From Butyrivibrio sp. (GTDB lineage Bacteria; Bacillota; Clostridia; Lachnospirales; Lachnospiraceae), in the NCBI GenBank assembly GCA_016291375.1, contig JAEEXE010000027.1:1-40229 (forward strand): a stretch of DNA of 40,229 nt, read 5' to 3'. The notes under the pieces were generated by a model that worked only from the letters and a program-made list of their open reading frames with translations, did no database searches and was not told the origin of the DNA. The position numbers and the translations under genes are program-made. Below, in pieces: positions 22,625 to 30,895 of this stretch. Position 1 is the stretch's first letter. Each line of letters begins with the position of its first letter.

Positions 22625-22655
22625 GCAGAGGATACTGTGCGTCCTCTGCTTTTTG
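22625..22655 (+). terminator. Rho-independent terminator after hflC
   Basis: Perfect 8-bp stem gcagagga/tcctctgc (22625-22632 with 22642-22649) and five T residues. Confidence 0.85.
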
Positions 22656-22758
22656 TTGCACAAGATTCTCCCAATTCGGAAAGCAATATTCTTTGTCTTT
22701 TTTGGTAATGGTTTTGGACGTAATATCTGAATTTAGCAGAAAATAAGTGATAAAAATG

Positions 22759-22787
22759 TTGATTTTATTGTTAAAATGGTGTATTGT
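22759..22787 (+). promoter_or_regulatory. Likely rho promoter
   Basis: TTGATT at 22759-22764, spacer 17, TATTGT at 22782-22787. It implies a leader of about 125 bases. Confidence 0.5.
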
Positions 22788-22822
22788 ACTGTCTGTAAGA
22801 TGCTTTAGAAATTGTTCTTTAA

Positions 22823-22851
22823 ACAAACGCGTATTTCACGCAGTCGTTTGT
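22823..22851 (+). promoter_or_regulatory. Hairpin in the rho leader
   Basis: acaaacg pairs with cgtttgt and the inner gcgt with acgc, with a 5-base loop and a small bulge. It could take part in autoregulation of rho, which is usual for this gene; this is inferred. Confidence 0.4.
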
Positions 22852-22916
22852 AGATTCCATTGATGACAATTTGAGTTTATTATATATGCGCTGTGTTTGC
22901 GCGGAATGGAGAGGTT

Positions 22917-24386
22917 TTGAGAGAAAAATACGAAACACTGAAACTTAATGATTTAAGAGACATTGCAAAGAAAAGGGGAATCAAGGGCGTAGCAGGACTT
23001 AAAAAGTCTGAGATTATAGATCTTATGTGCGAACTTGATGAGAAAGAGGCGGCGCAGAAGGCCAAGGAGCAGAGCGCAGAAGCTGAGGATAAGAAGTCTG
23101 ATAAGCCCGCTAAGCCTGCTCGCAAGAAGGTTGTTGTTAAGACAATCAATAAGGAAAATTCAGAAGCTTCTGAAAGACCTGTTAAGCAGGATGCTCCCGC
23201 GCACAAGGCTGAGAAGCAGGATGCAGCAGGCAGTCAGGAAGAGAACGAAGCTGATGTTGCAGAAGGTGACAGCGCTCACGGTATTCTTGAGGTTATGCAG
23301 GATGGATACGGTTTCATTAGATGTGAGAATTATCTTCCCGGTGAGAACGATGTTTATGTTGCACCCAGCCTTATCAGAAGATTTAACTTAAAGACCGGTG
23401 ATATTCTTTCAGGTACTTGCAGACCCAAGAAAGAGACAGATAAGTTTGCTGCTCTTTCAAGACTTGATACAGTTAATGGTTACAAGCCTGAAGTTGCTAT
23501 GGGAAGATGGAACTTTGAGAATATGACTCCTATTTTCCCTAATTCCAAGATCAGACTTGAGACTCCCGGCGCATCAGTTGCCATGAGGATCATGGATCTT
23601 ATCAGCCCTATCGGAAAGGGACAGAGAGGAATGATTGTATCTCCTCCTAAGGCAGGTAAGACAACACTTCTTAAAGAAGTTGCTAAGTCAATTCTTAAGA
23701 ACAGCCCCGAGATACATCTTATCATTCTTCTTATTGATGAGAGACCTGAGGAAGTTACAGATATTAAGGAATCAATCGAGGGACCTAATGCAGAGGTTAT
23801 TTATTCAACCTTTGATGAGCTTCCGGAGCATCACAAGAGAGTTGCCGAGATGGTAATGGAGAGGGCTAAGAGACTTGTAGAGCATGGTAAGGACGTTGTT
23901 ATCCTTCTTGATTCCATTACAAGACTTACAAGAGCTTATAACATTGTTGTTCCTCCTTCAGGAAGAACACTTTCAGGTGGTCTTGATCCCGCTGCTCTTC
24001 ACATGCCAAAGAGATTCTTTGGTGCAGCCAGAAATATGAGAGAGGGCGGAAGCCTTACTATCCTTGCTACAGCACTTATAGAGACAGGCTCTAAGATGGA
24101 TGATGTTATCTACGAGGAATTCAAGGGAACAGGTAACATGGAAATGGTTCTTGACAGAAAACTTCAAGAGAAGAGAATCTTCCCTGCTATCAATATTCCT
24201 AAATCAAGTACAAGAAGAGAGGATCTTCTTCTTACAAATGAGGAACTTGTTGCCATCAACAGTCTCCGCAAAGGCTTTAACGGCATGAAGGCAGATGATG
24301 CTGTAGACCAGTGCATCAACCTCTTCTCAAAGACAAGAAACAATGTTGAATTTGTCAGAATGGTAGAGAAGCAGATACGCTTCTAA
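22917..24386 (+). CDS. rho: Transcription termination factor Rho
   Basis: The 489-residue hexameric RNA helicase has a Rho N-terminal domain ([20 protein letters not shown]) and a charged Lys/Glu/Ala insertion at about 45-120. An RNA-binding domain ([20 protein letters not shown]) and the ATPase domain with Walker [12 protein letters not shown] and [11 protein letters not shown] follow. The C-terminal [20 protein letters not shown] block is complete. The TTG start at 22917 matches the family start and has GGAGAGG just upstream; the GTG at 22893 is less likely. The insertion is typical of Clostridia and Actinobacteria and may add RNA contacts. Confidence 0.95.
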   Translation: MREKYETLKLNDLRDIAKKRGIKGVAGLKKSEIIDLMCELDEKEAAQKAKEQSAEAEDKKSDKPAKPARKKVVVKTINKENSEASERPVKQDAPAHKAEKQDAAGSQEENEADVAEGDSAHGILEVMQDGYGFIRCENYLPGENDVYVAPSLIRRFNLKTGDILSGTCRPKKETDKFAALSRLDTVNGYKPEVAMGRWNFENMTPIFPNSKIRLETPGASVAMRIMDLISPIGKGQRGMIVSPPKAGKTTLLKEVAKSILKNSPEIHLIILLIDERPEEVTDIKESIEGPNAEVIYSTFDELPEHHKRVAEMVMERAKRLVEHGKDVVILLDSITRLTRAYNIVVPPSGRTLSGGLDPAALHMPKRFFGAARNMREGGSLTILATALIETGSKMDDVIYEEFKGTGNMEMVLDRKLQEKRIFPAINIPKSSTRREDLLLTNEELVAINSLRKGFNGMKADDAVDQCINLFSKTRNNVEFVRMVEKQIRF

Positions 24387-24481
24387 ATGAACTGTAATAT
24401 TCTTTTACTTTTTCTAAATTCATGTAGTGCGCTTGAAAAGCGGATGAATTTACCAAAGAACTTCTTAATAAATCATTGATT

Positions 24482-24521
24482 ACCGGGGCTGAACCGCAGT
24501 GTTCAGCCCGGTGATTCTTTT
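24482..24521 (+). terminator. Rho-independent terminator after rho
   Basis: Stem accggg(g)ctgaac/gttcagcccggt with one bulged G, then gattcttttta. Confidence 0.8.
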
Positions 24522-24605
24522 TATTTCTTGCAGTAAATCTCATGTTTATGTTTTTACTTTTACAAATGTATAAATGATGGAATGCTTGGCTGTGTTATGG
24601 GGATG

Positions 24606-25360
24606 TGTCTGCCTATAATCGGGATTTGTGGGAATATAGGCAGGAGGAAATGGTGGGTAATGCCTGCCTATAATCGGAATTTGTGGGAATATAGGCAGGA
24701 GGAAATGGTGGGTAATGCCTGCCTATAATCGGCATTTGTACGAATATAGGTAGGAAGAAATGGTGGGTAATGCCTGCCTATAATCGGCATTTGTAGGAAT
24801 ATAGGCAGGAAAGAAGGGCAGGTAATGCCTGCCTATAATCGGGATTTGTACGAATATAGGCAGGAAAGAAGGGCAGGTAATGCCTGCCTATAATCGGGAT
24901 TTGCAGGAATATAGGTAGGAAAAAAGAGCATGTAAAGCCTACCTATAATCGGCGCTTTCAGGAATATAGGTAGGAAAAAAGAGCATGTAAAGCCTACCTA
25001 TAATCGAGGTTCCAAGGAATATAGGTAGGAAAAAAGAGCATGTAAGTCTACCTATAATCGGCGCTTTCAGGAATATAGGTAGGAAAAAAGAGCATGTAAG
25101 TCTACCTATAATCGGCGCTTTCAGGAATATAGGTAGGAAAAAAGAGCGTGTAAAGCCTACCTATAATCGAGGTTCCAAGGAATATAGGTAGAAGAAAGAA
25201 CATGTAAAGCCTACCTATAATCGAGGTTTCAAGGAATATAGGCAGGAAAGAAGAGCATGTAAAGTCTACCTATAATCGAGGTTCCAAGGAATATAGGTAG
25301 AAAAAAAGAGCATGTAAGTCTGCCTATAATCGGCTTATTCAAGAATATAGACAGGAATAC
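24606..25360. repeat. Tandem array of 14 hairpin-forming units, period 54-55 bp
   Basis: The block CCTATAATCG recurs at 24612, 24667, 24722, 24777, 24832, 24887, 24942, 24997, 25051, 25105, 25160, 25214, 25269 and 25323, so every step is 54 or 55. Each unit has a left arm cct(g/a)cctata, a 17-base loop, a right arm tatagg(c/t)agg and a linker of 17-18 bases. The variable arm base changes in step: G with C in four units, A with T in six, G with T in two, one mismatch, and a decayed last unit. Loops fall into a few classes (ggXatttg, ggcgctttc, gaggttcc) that alternate along the array. There is no reading frame through it. Unlike CRISPR, the sequence between arms is not unique. Confidence 0.9.
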
Positions 25361-25397
25361 AGCCAGGAAAATAATAAATCAGAAAAGGAAAATGTAT

Positions 25398-26225
25398 ATG
25401 TACGGATTGGAAGAAATGTTAAAAAAGGAAAGAGACAGATTACTCAAAATAAGCAGAATTATTGATAGCAGGCTAACTAATGCTCCGGACGGTTTTTTGA
25501 AAATAACTACATCCAGGAATAAACCTCAATTCACGCATTGTGCTTACAATAAGAAAGATATCTACATCAAAAAGAATGATGCTAACCTTGCGCATAGACT
25601 TGCTCAGAAAACCTATGATACCAATGTGAAAAGACTTGTTGATAAAAGACTCAAGCAGCTTGATAGACTTGCTGAAGAGTATAAAGATAATGAGATCGAT
25701 GATATATTTCAGCAGCTTCATCCAATTAGAAAAAGCATAGTAGAAGCAGTTGAGACTCCATGGGATCAGCGTATCAGGGAATGGAAGAGCATCCCATATA
25801 ACGGAAAAGAGTTTGCAGAGAATGTGCCTGTAATATATACAAAGAAGGGCGAACGAGTTCGTTCAAAGACAGAAAAGATACTTGCAGATTTTTTCTATGA
25901 TAATGGTATTGAATACAAGTATGAATGTCCGTTGACGCTAAAAGGAATCGGAACGATATATCCGGATTTTACTTTTTTAAGAAAAAGAGATGGTAAAGAA
26001 GTGTATTGGGAGCATGATGGTAGGATGGATGATCCCGCATACGCAGAGAAAGCAATTCAAAAGATTAATTCATATATGCTAAATGGCATATTTCCGGGAG
26101 ATAATCTAGTACTGTCTTTTGAATCTACAAAAACAGTATTAAGTGATAAGATCATACATGTTTTGGTGAAACAATATGGGTTAAAGAGTGAATTACCTAA
26201 AAGAAATGATCCGGGAAATAAATGA
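25398..26225 (+). CDS. PD-(D/E)XK nuclease-like protein next to the hairpin array
   Basis: The 275-residue protein has a Lys/Arg-rich helical N-terminal part to about residue 120. The C-terminal domain contains RSKTEKILADFFYDNGIEYK, PDFTFLRKRDGKEVYWEHDG and LVLSFESTKTVLSDKII. The E...PDF...YWEHDG order resembles a PD-(D/E)XK or restriction-like fold, but the last motif lacks a clean ExK, so activity is uncertain. Similar proteins of unknown function are common in Clostridia. AAGGA precedes the ATG at 25398 by about 8 bases (25392 is an alternative). The final repeat unit ends about 30 bases before the start, so the array is its leader region. A terminator follows. Confidence 0.6.
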   Translation: MYGLEEMLKKERDRLLKISRIIDSRLTNAPDGFLKITTSRNKPQFTHCAYNKKDIYIKKNDANLAHRLAQKTYDTNVKRLVDKRLKQLDRLAEEYKDNEIDDIFQQLHPIRKSIVEAVETPWDQRIREWKSIPYNGKEFAENVPVIYTKKGERVRSKTEKILADFFYDNGIEYKYECPLTLKGIGTIYPDFTFLRKRDGKEVYWEHDGRMDDPAYAEKAIQKINSYMLNGIFPGDNLVLSFESTKTVLSDKIIHVLVKQYGLKSELPKRNDPGNK

Positions 26226-26300
26226 AACCTAATATCTTTATAAATACCCTTGCAAATAAGTGAAAACATTTACTTGAGTCTGCGAAAAGAGTATGTAAAA

Positions 26301-26334
26301 AAGCTTCAGTCCTAAGTGGACTGGAGCTTCTTTA
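26301..26334. terminator. Bidirectional terminator
   Basis: A 12-bp stem aagcttcagtcc/ggactggagctt (one wobble) with loop taagt, T-rich on the right (cttta) and A-rich on the left (aaaaa). It serves the nuclease-like gene and the leftward operon ending at 26388. Confidence 0.8.
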
Positions 26335-26387
26335 TGTGATTATCTTCCGATGCAATGTGTCAACATATCACCCAGACAAACGGGAAT

Positions 26388-27200
26388 TTATAGTGCCTTT
26401 CCACCAGACACTTTGATTACCTGACCGGTAATCATTCTTGCCAGCTTGCTTGCCAAGAACAAAATCGTTTCGGCAATATCATCTGGTTGAATTAACTTTC
26501 CCATTGGAATTAACGGAATGACTACCTTTTCAAAATCTTCATCAATCCATCCTGTTTGTGTAGGACCAGGTGAAACGCAATTCACAGTAATTCCATACGG
26601 CGCGACCTCAAGAGCAATACTACGGGTAAGTGCCTCTAAGGTTGCTTTGCTTGCTCCATAAGTAATCTGACCTGCGAAAATTTGCGCTGCATCAGTAGAG
26701 ATGTTGATGATTCTTCCATAATCACCACGATGTTTAACAAATTCTCGAATCATCAAAATACTCCCACGAACATTGACCGCAAAAGTATCATCAATCACAG
26801 TTTGCGTAATCGTTTCAATCGTATCATGGCCAGTTTCGTCATCTGTTGCGGCATTATTAAGCAAAATATCAACTCGACCATATTTTTCAAGGACTGTAGA
26901 ATAGATTTCCTTTACTGCATCCTCATTTGAAATATCGCTTTCTAAGACAAGATACTCCGCATCCATTTCCTTGAGTTTGCTTTCTACCACCTCTGCCGTT
27001 CCCGCATTTGCTCCGTAGTATCTGTCTGCACCATTTTTATCCATCCTGGATGCATCAAACGTCCTGAAGATTTTTTTATATACTAAGACAACCTTTGCTC
27101 CTTCACGAGCAAAAGCCAATGCTGTCGTTGCTCCAATTCCCCACGGATTATTTGCTCCTGTAATAATAGCTACTCTATCATTTAGTCCATAATCAACCAT
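26388..27200 (-). CDS. Short-chain dehydrogenase/reductase (FabG-like)
   Basis: The 270-residue protein has the NAD(P) motif ITGANNPWGIGATTALAFAR (TGxxxxxGIG), the NNAAT strand, the catalytic Ser/Tyr/Lys in INIST...YGASKATLEA, and a C-terminal GQVIKVSGGKAL. It reduces or oxidises a carbonyl or alcohol; the substrate is not visible. The GANNPWGIG loop is longer than usual and matches a Clostridia subgroup. The start at 27200 (MVDYGLNDR) has AGAGGTGA 6 bases upstream; the longer frame to 27287 overlaps the preceding gene. It is the last gene of a leftward operon. Confidence 0.9.
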   Translation of the reverse strand: MVDYGLNDRVAIITGANNPWGIGATTALAFAREGAKVVLVYKKIFRTFDASRMDKNGADRYYGANAGTAEVVESKLKEMDAEYLVLESDISNEDAVKEIYSTVLEKYGRVDILLNNAATDDETGHDTIETITQTVIDDTFAVNVRGSILMIREFVKHRGDYGRIINISTDAAQIFAGQITYGASKATLEALTRSIALEVAPYGITVNCVSPGPTQTGWIDEDFEKVVIPLIPMGKLIQPDDIAETILFLASKLARMITGQVIKVSGGKAL

Positions 27201-27249
27201 ATCGTTCACCTCTGCAAATTCCGATTTGCTTAACCAGTTATCCTGAAAG

Positions 27250-27849
27250 TCAATCCGGCTGTTGGCCATCATGTGGTTTCCATGCACATTCGATAATGTT
27301 CATATTAGTAAAAAGAGCTTTAAAGCTTGATTCTTCGGGACTGCAAGCATAGATTCCAAAACTGATTTTTTCGGCGCCCTCCCACATATGACATACCCTC
27401 ATCTGGCTGAAGGTCTTTCCATCTTTAGAACATTCGATACAATAATCATCTTCTCTACGACTAAGGCGATACCACATCGTCTTTACATCCGCCGGAATTT
27501 CAGTCGTTGCCCAATCTGAATAACCGTGATTGGTTACCACTGAGCCAAGATGCTGGAACGATTCATTTTCATATTCAATAGATCCTTTTAACCAGTTTTC
27601 ACTATCCAGATACATGACAATTCCGCACTGATCAAACCTATGATGGCTTTCTGAGAAGTCAGTTTTTACGACAAAAGAAAAGTATTTTTCCTCTGTGTCC
27701 ATCTGAAATACCGGAGCATTATCATTACGAAAATGATAATATGTTCTTTGCCACAGGTCTGTATGAGGCTCTGTAGTTATTTCTATGCAATCTGATTTAA
27801 TTGTGAATTCTGCAGGTTCTCTTATCCAATTAAAACTATCAAAATTCAT
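27250..27849 (-). CDS. DUF1349 domain protein (concanavalin-like fold)
   Basis: The 199-residue protein matches the DUF1349 pattern: FNWIREPAEFTIKSDCIEIT, DLWQRTYYHF, FDQCGIVMYLDSENWLKGSI and the C-terminal ISFGIYACSPEESSFKALFT. The fold is a jelly-roll like that of sugar-binding or regulatory lectin-like proteins; no enzymatic residue is known. No signal peptide is present, so it is cytoplasmic. GGGGGCGA lies before the ATG. It sits between the small unknown gene and the SDR and is probably cotranscribed with both. Confidence 0.85.
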   Translation of the reverse strand: MNFDSFNWIREPAEFTIKSDCIEITTEPHTDLWQRTYYHFRNDNAPVFQMDTEEKYFSFVVKTDFSESHHRFDQCGIVMYLDSENWLKGSIEYENESFQHLGSVVTNHGYSDWATTEIPADVKTMWYRLSRREDDYCIECSKDGKTFSQMRVCHMWEGAEKISFGIYACSPEESSFKALFTNMNIIECAWKPHDGQQPD

Positions 27850-27883
27850 TTGTAATCGCCCCCGTTAAACAATGAATTGCGAC

Positions 27884-28234
27884 TTATTTTAATAATTCTT
27901 CCATTTCTGAAAGTGATAGTCCTTTAACTAAGATGTTCTCATTGTTTGAATCTAATTTGAATGACTCAAGTTTTTTGATAGCATCAAAGTAATCACAATC
28001 ACCGACAATGCCGTCCTTTGTTGTGCTCACAAGCATAAGTTTATAGTCAGATAATTCCTTGCCTTCAACTGCATAATGTGGTGCTCTTGGTAAGATGGTT
28101 TCTGTGTTCTCAGTTAAGGCAAAAGCACAGAAAGGATTTCCATCCGGTTTGGAATAAAACTGCGGATTTGCTTTGTAAGCATTATTCCAATTTACAGCGG
28201 ATTCTTTTTTCTTAAATATATCAAATATACTCAT
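27884..28234 (-). CDS. Unknown protein (116 residues) of a conserved small type
   Basis: The product begins MSIFDIFKKKESAVNWNNAY, then NPFCAFALTENTETILPRAP with HYAVEGKELSDYKLMLVSTT, ending with GLSLSEMEELLK. It is soluble and mixed alpha/beta. The start at 28234 has AAGGAG 8 bases before it, better than the longer frame to 28297. No family is recognised with certainty. The position 34 bases before the DUF1349 gene suggests joint transcription. Confidence 0.7.
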   Translation of the reverse strand: MSIFDIFKKKESAVNWNNAYKANPQFYSKPDGNPFCAFALTENTETILPRAPHYAVEGKELSDYKLMLVSTTKDGIVGDCDYFDAIKKLESFKLDSNNENILVKGLSLSEMEELLK

Positions 28235-28312
28235 GATTATGCTCCTTAATATATGAAGGATTTTATAAGTGTTGATTTCTCTCAGTTTTTTTATCAATAG
28301 TTTTAGGTATGA

Positions 28313-29011
28313 TCAGGCTTTCTTACTGTAATCGCGTTCGCCGAAGATGCCTGTGCCTACGCGCACGAAGGTGGCGCCTTCTTCAATGGCAACTTCGTAG
28401 TCGCCGGTCATTCCCATTGAGAGAGTATCCATTTTTACTCCCGGAATGTTTAGCTCATTTACTTTGTCTTTTAACTCGCGAAGACCTCTGAAATACACAC
28501 GGTTAGACTCCGGATCCTCAGTGTAGGGGGCGATTGTCATGAAACCGCGGATGTTGAGGTGTGGAAGAGTGCTTATCTCTTTTACAAAATCAATTGCTTC
28601 GTCGGGAGAAAGACCAAACTTGGTATCTTCGTGAGCCATGTTTACTTCAACAAGGACGTCCATAACGATGTCGTGTTTAGAGGCCTGCTTTTCAATCTCA
28701 TCTGCAAGCTTCCTGTTGTCTACTGAGTGTATCATGCAGGCAACTCCGGGAAGGTACTTAACTTTATTGGCCTGAAGATGGCCTATCATATGCCATGAAA
28801 GAGGCTCTGTTATTTCATTGTGTTTATCTCGCATTTCCTGCACTTTGTTCTCACCAAAAACGGTAATGCCGCAGGCCATTGCTTCTCTAATATCACTGAC
28901 AGGCTTGGTCTTACTTACTGCTATTAGGGTAACTTCTTTTCTATCTCTGCCGGCTCTTTTGCAAGCTTCGGATATTCTATTTTCAACGTATTCAAGGTTC
29001 TCTTTTATCAT
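28313..29011 (-). CDS. YggS/PROSC family pyridoxal-phosphate homeostasis protein
   Basis: The 232-residue protein has the single-domain alanine-racemase-like fold: TLIAVSKTKPVSDIREAMAC (PLP-binding Lys in SKTKP), FGENKVQEMRDKH, WHMIGHLQANKVKYL, VLVEVNMAHEDTKFGL and LSMGMTGDYEVAIEEGATFV. The PLP is solvent exposed, and the family buffers PLP and amino-acid pools. The start at 29011 has GGAGG 8 bases upstream and fits the family, while the longer TTG frame from 29053 does not. It is first in the leftward operon, preceded by palindromic elements. Confidence 0.93.
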   Translation of the reverse strand: MIKENLEYVENRISEACKRAGRDRKEVTLIAVSKTKPVSDIREAMACGITVFGENKVQEMRDKHNEITEPLSWHMIGHLQANKVKYLPGVACMIHSVDNRKLADEIEKQASKHDIVMDVLVEVNMAHEDTKFGLSPDEAIDFVKEISTLPHLNIRGFMTIAPYTEDPESNRVYFRGLRELKDKVNELNIPGVKMDTLSMGMTGDYEVAIEEGATFVRVGTGIFGERDYSKKA

Positions 29012-29055
29012 GTCATATTCCTCCGGATGTACTTCTTCCTTTTTTTTCTTCAATA

Positions 29056-29070
29056 GTATATCATGATATA
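29056..29070. repeat. Isolated right-end box of the palindromic element
   Basis: gtatatcatgatata contains the perfect palindrome TATATCATGATATA. The same box ends the copies at 29214-29226 and 29287-29300. Confidence 0.55.
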
Positions 29071-29082
29071 GGTGTCATAATT

Positions 29083-29117
29083 CAAAATGATTTCATGTTT
29101 ACATGAAAATCATTTTG
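29083..29117. promoter_or_regulatory. Long hairpin upstream of the YggS-type gene
   Basis: caaaatgatttcatg pairs with catgaaaatcattttg with one bulged base and a short loop. It has no T-run, so it is not a typical terminator. Confidence 0.5.
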
Positions 29118-29149
29118 GATTCATGACCCGAACAAATATGAGGAAGTAG

Positions 29150-29226
29150 CATGATAATGCGGATTCCGAATATTTGTAGATTTGCGGAAGCAGCGAAAGC
29201 TGCGGAGCAAATCGTATATCATGATA
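29150..29226. repeat. Dispersed palindromic element, copy 2
   Basis: Left box atgataatgcggattccgaa, core stem gatttgc...gcaaatc and right box gtatatcatgata. The inner hairpin is gcagc-gaaa-gctgc, different from the ATGAC hairpin of the other copies, with pairing kept. Confidence 0.7.
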
Positions 29227-29250
29227 AACGTAAGGAATGCACAAGAAAAA

Positions 29251-29300
29251 AGATTTGCGGGAATGACGTCAGTCATGGGGCAAATCGTATATCATGATAT
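29251..29300. repeat. Dispersed palindromic element, copy 3 (lacks left box)
   Basis: agatttgcggga-atgac-gtca-gtcat-ggggcaaatc followed by the right box gtatatcatgatat. Confidence 0.7.
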
Positions 29301-29317
29301 AGTAGATGAATAGGCAA

Positions 29318-29357
29318 TATGAGGAAGTAGCATGAAAATGCGGATTCCGAATATTGT
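29318..29357. repeat. Dispersed palindromic element, left half only
   Basis: The block gaggaagtagcatga, then aatgcggattccgaatatt, repeats 29136-29175 almost exactly. It lies 40 bases before the PilZ gene. Confidence 0.65.
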
Positions 29358-29399
29358 TCGGCCTATGATATCAGTACGTGAAGTTGTGGGGATAGTTTT

Positions 29400-30290
29400 A
29401 TGAATTTAAGTGATATTTCTAACGGCTCAGAAGTCAAGATTCATGCATCTGTTGCGGGACACGGTATAGTCCTCATGACAGAGGCAATCTTTGGTTGCTC
29501 TGCGGGACTTCTTGTTAAACCGATGGAATACTTTGGGAAGTACATGAGATTCCTTGAGCCTGCCAATATAGAGATCAGGAACAAAAGAGACGGAAGAATA
29601 TATAAATTCGTATCTACAACTGTCACTCCTGTTAGGACCAGATATGGCAATTTCCATTTGATCAGATATCTGTCTGAGCTTGAACCTGAGAATTCAAGAC
29701 GCGCGGAGAGATTCTTTATCGACAGACTGGGCATTATGTCTATAAACGGCAATAATATTGATCTTAAGAACTGCACTGTTCATGATATTTCCATGAGGGG
29801 AATATCTCTGGTGCTTGATAATGATACAGTTTGCAATGAAGGCGACCGCATCGATGTGAGATTTAGATACGGATCATCCCTTCATAATTACGAGCTTAGC
29901 ACCGTTGTAGTAAGGAACTTCAAGGTGGGCAAGAAGAAGGCGATTGGCTGTAGTATCTCCAATATAAACGTTGATCTTATCGCATTTCTTGTGTCTATGA
30001 AGAATGAGAAACATCCCAATCTTGATGAGATTCCCGAGACCAATCTCAATCCCAAGATACCTGCCAAGCAGCAGATACAAGAGGTTGAGGAGGATATTGC
30101 TAAGGATATGATGCCTGAGAGAAGGGAGACTATTACCATTACTTCCAGAAATCCCTATGATCCAGACAATCTTCCGCATGTTTCAAGGGAAGAGGCTTCT
30201 ACCAAGACGCTCAGGCAAAAGAAAAGAGAACAGCGCGAAGAAGATCAGGCCCGCGAGATTGAAAATCTCCTTGATCTTAGAAATATCTGA
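29400..30290 (+). CDS. PilZ domain protein, likely c-di-GMP receptor
   Basis: The 296-residue protein has an N-terminal YcgR-like beta domain to about residue 95, then a PilZ domain. RRAER (about 99-103) and DISMRG (about 129-134) are the RxxxR and (D/N)xSxxG c-di-GMP binding motifs. The C-terminal 80 residues are charged, with a Lys/Arg/Glu coiled stretch. Such proteins translate c-di-GMP levels into motility or surface changes. The GGDEF gene 600 bases downstream is a natural source of the ligand. GGGGAT is 7 bases before the ATG. Confidence 0.8.
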   Translation: MNLSDISNGSEVKIHASVAGHGIVLMTEAIFGCSAGLLVKPMEYFGKYMRFLEPANIEIRNKRDGRIYKFVSTTVTPVRTRYGNFHLIRYLSELEPENSRRAERFFIDRLGIMSINGNNIDLKNCTVHDISMRGISLVLDNDTVCNEGDRIDVRFRYGSSLHNYELSTVVVRNFKVGKKKAIGCSISNINVDLIAFLVSMKNEKHPNLDEIPETNLNPKIPAKQQIQEVEEDIAKDMMPERRETITITSRNPYDPDNLPHVSREEASTKTLRQKKREQREEDQAREIENLLDLRNI

Positions 30291-30337
30291 GCATATGCAC
30301 TTGTATACGGCATTAAACATCAGGGAAAAACAATAAA

Positions 30338-30399
30338 AGGCCCACAATACCAGACTTTTCCATCTGGCCTCTCCCTAATAAATGAAAACGGAATTAGGG
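30338..30399 (-). terminator. Possible minus-strand hairpin pair with T-rich tail
   Basis: Minus strand: ccctaat/attaggg (30373-30379 with 30393-30399) followed by aggcc...ggcct with inner ccaga/tctgg (30338-30370), then ttttattgttttt. This faces left and has no leftward gene to serve, so it may mark the end of a short noncoding RNA. Confidence 0.35.
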
Positions 30400-30432
30400 A
30401 AATATTAAATAAATATAAACGAATTTACACTC

Positions 30433-30475
30433 AAAAAACCAGATAGTATAATATTTTTATACTACCTGGTTTTTT
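30433..30475. terminator. Strong bidirectional terminator
   Basis: aaaaaaccag-atagtata pairs with tatacta-c-ctggtttttt over about 17 bp. The A-run and T-run make it work in both directions. Confidence 0.85.
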
Positions 30476-30510
30476 CTGCTCATTTTTCTAAAAAAGAAGG
30501 GGATGGGAGC

Positions 30511-30783
30511 ATGGTAAAGACAATACCTTTATCCAAGACAACTTCAATAGATCAGTTGAATCACCTTATAGATACCGGGCATGTTTATGTCACTCCCTTC
30601 GGAATTAACAGAACAGCATATATTGTTGTGAATAATAAACCTTTTATGGTTATCACAACTGACATTTCCATAAATGGTATCCAGCTTAGCGGAGCCTGGT
30701 ATACATGGGAAGATATAGAGGCGATGGGAGGAGTATACGAATCAGAATTTGACGCTCTGAAAGCCATTGCCAACGGAGTATGA
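30511..30783 (+). CDS. Small protein of unknown function (90 residues)
   Basis: The product has SIDQLNHLIDTGHVYVTPFG, INRTAYIVVNNKPFMVITTD and WYTWEDIEAMGGVYESEFDA. It looks like a small alpha/beta protein with no signal or membrane segment. No family is recognised. It follows a bidirectional terminator and GGGGATGGGAG precedes the start. The GGDEF gene follows after 112 bases and may be separate. Confidence 0.7.
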   Translation: MVKTIPLSKTTSIDQLNHLIDTGHVYVTPFGINRTAYIVVNNKPFMVITTDISINGIQLSGAWYTWEDIEAMGGVYESEFDALKAIANGV

Positions 30784-30895
30784 TTTTATTTTATTTAGCT
30801 AAAATTAATCTCACAAATTAATGAGATTTCGTGCTAAAATATTTGTACGATGAGCGGCTGCGAGGCTGCTCATTGAATGTTCGGAGGTCCATAAT

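Noticed and set aside
24606..25360. CRISPR array
   Set aside because: Period and repeat count fit superficially, but the sequence between the arms is conserved, not unique, and no cas gene is near.
24606..25360. Array of promoters because each unit holds TATAAT
   Set aside because: No -35 stands at the proper distance; TATAAT is part of the stem-loop arm.
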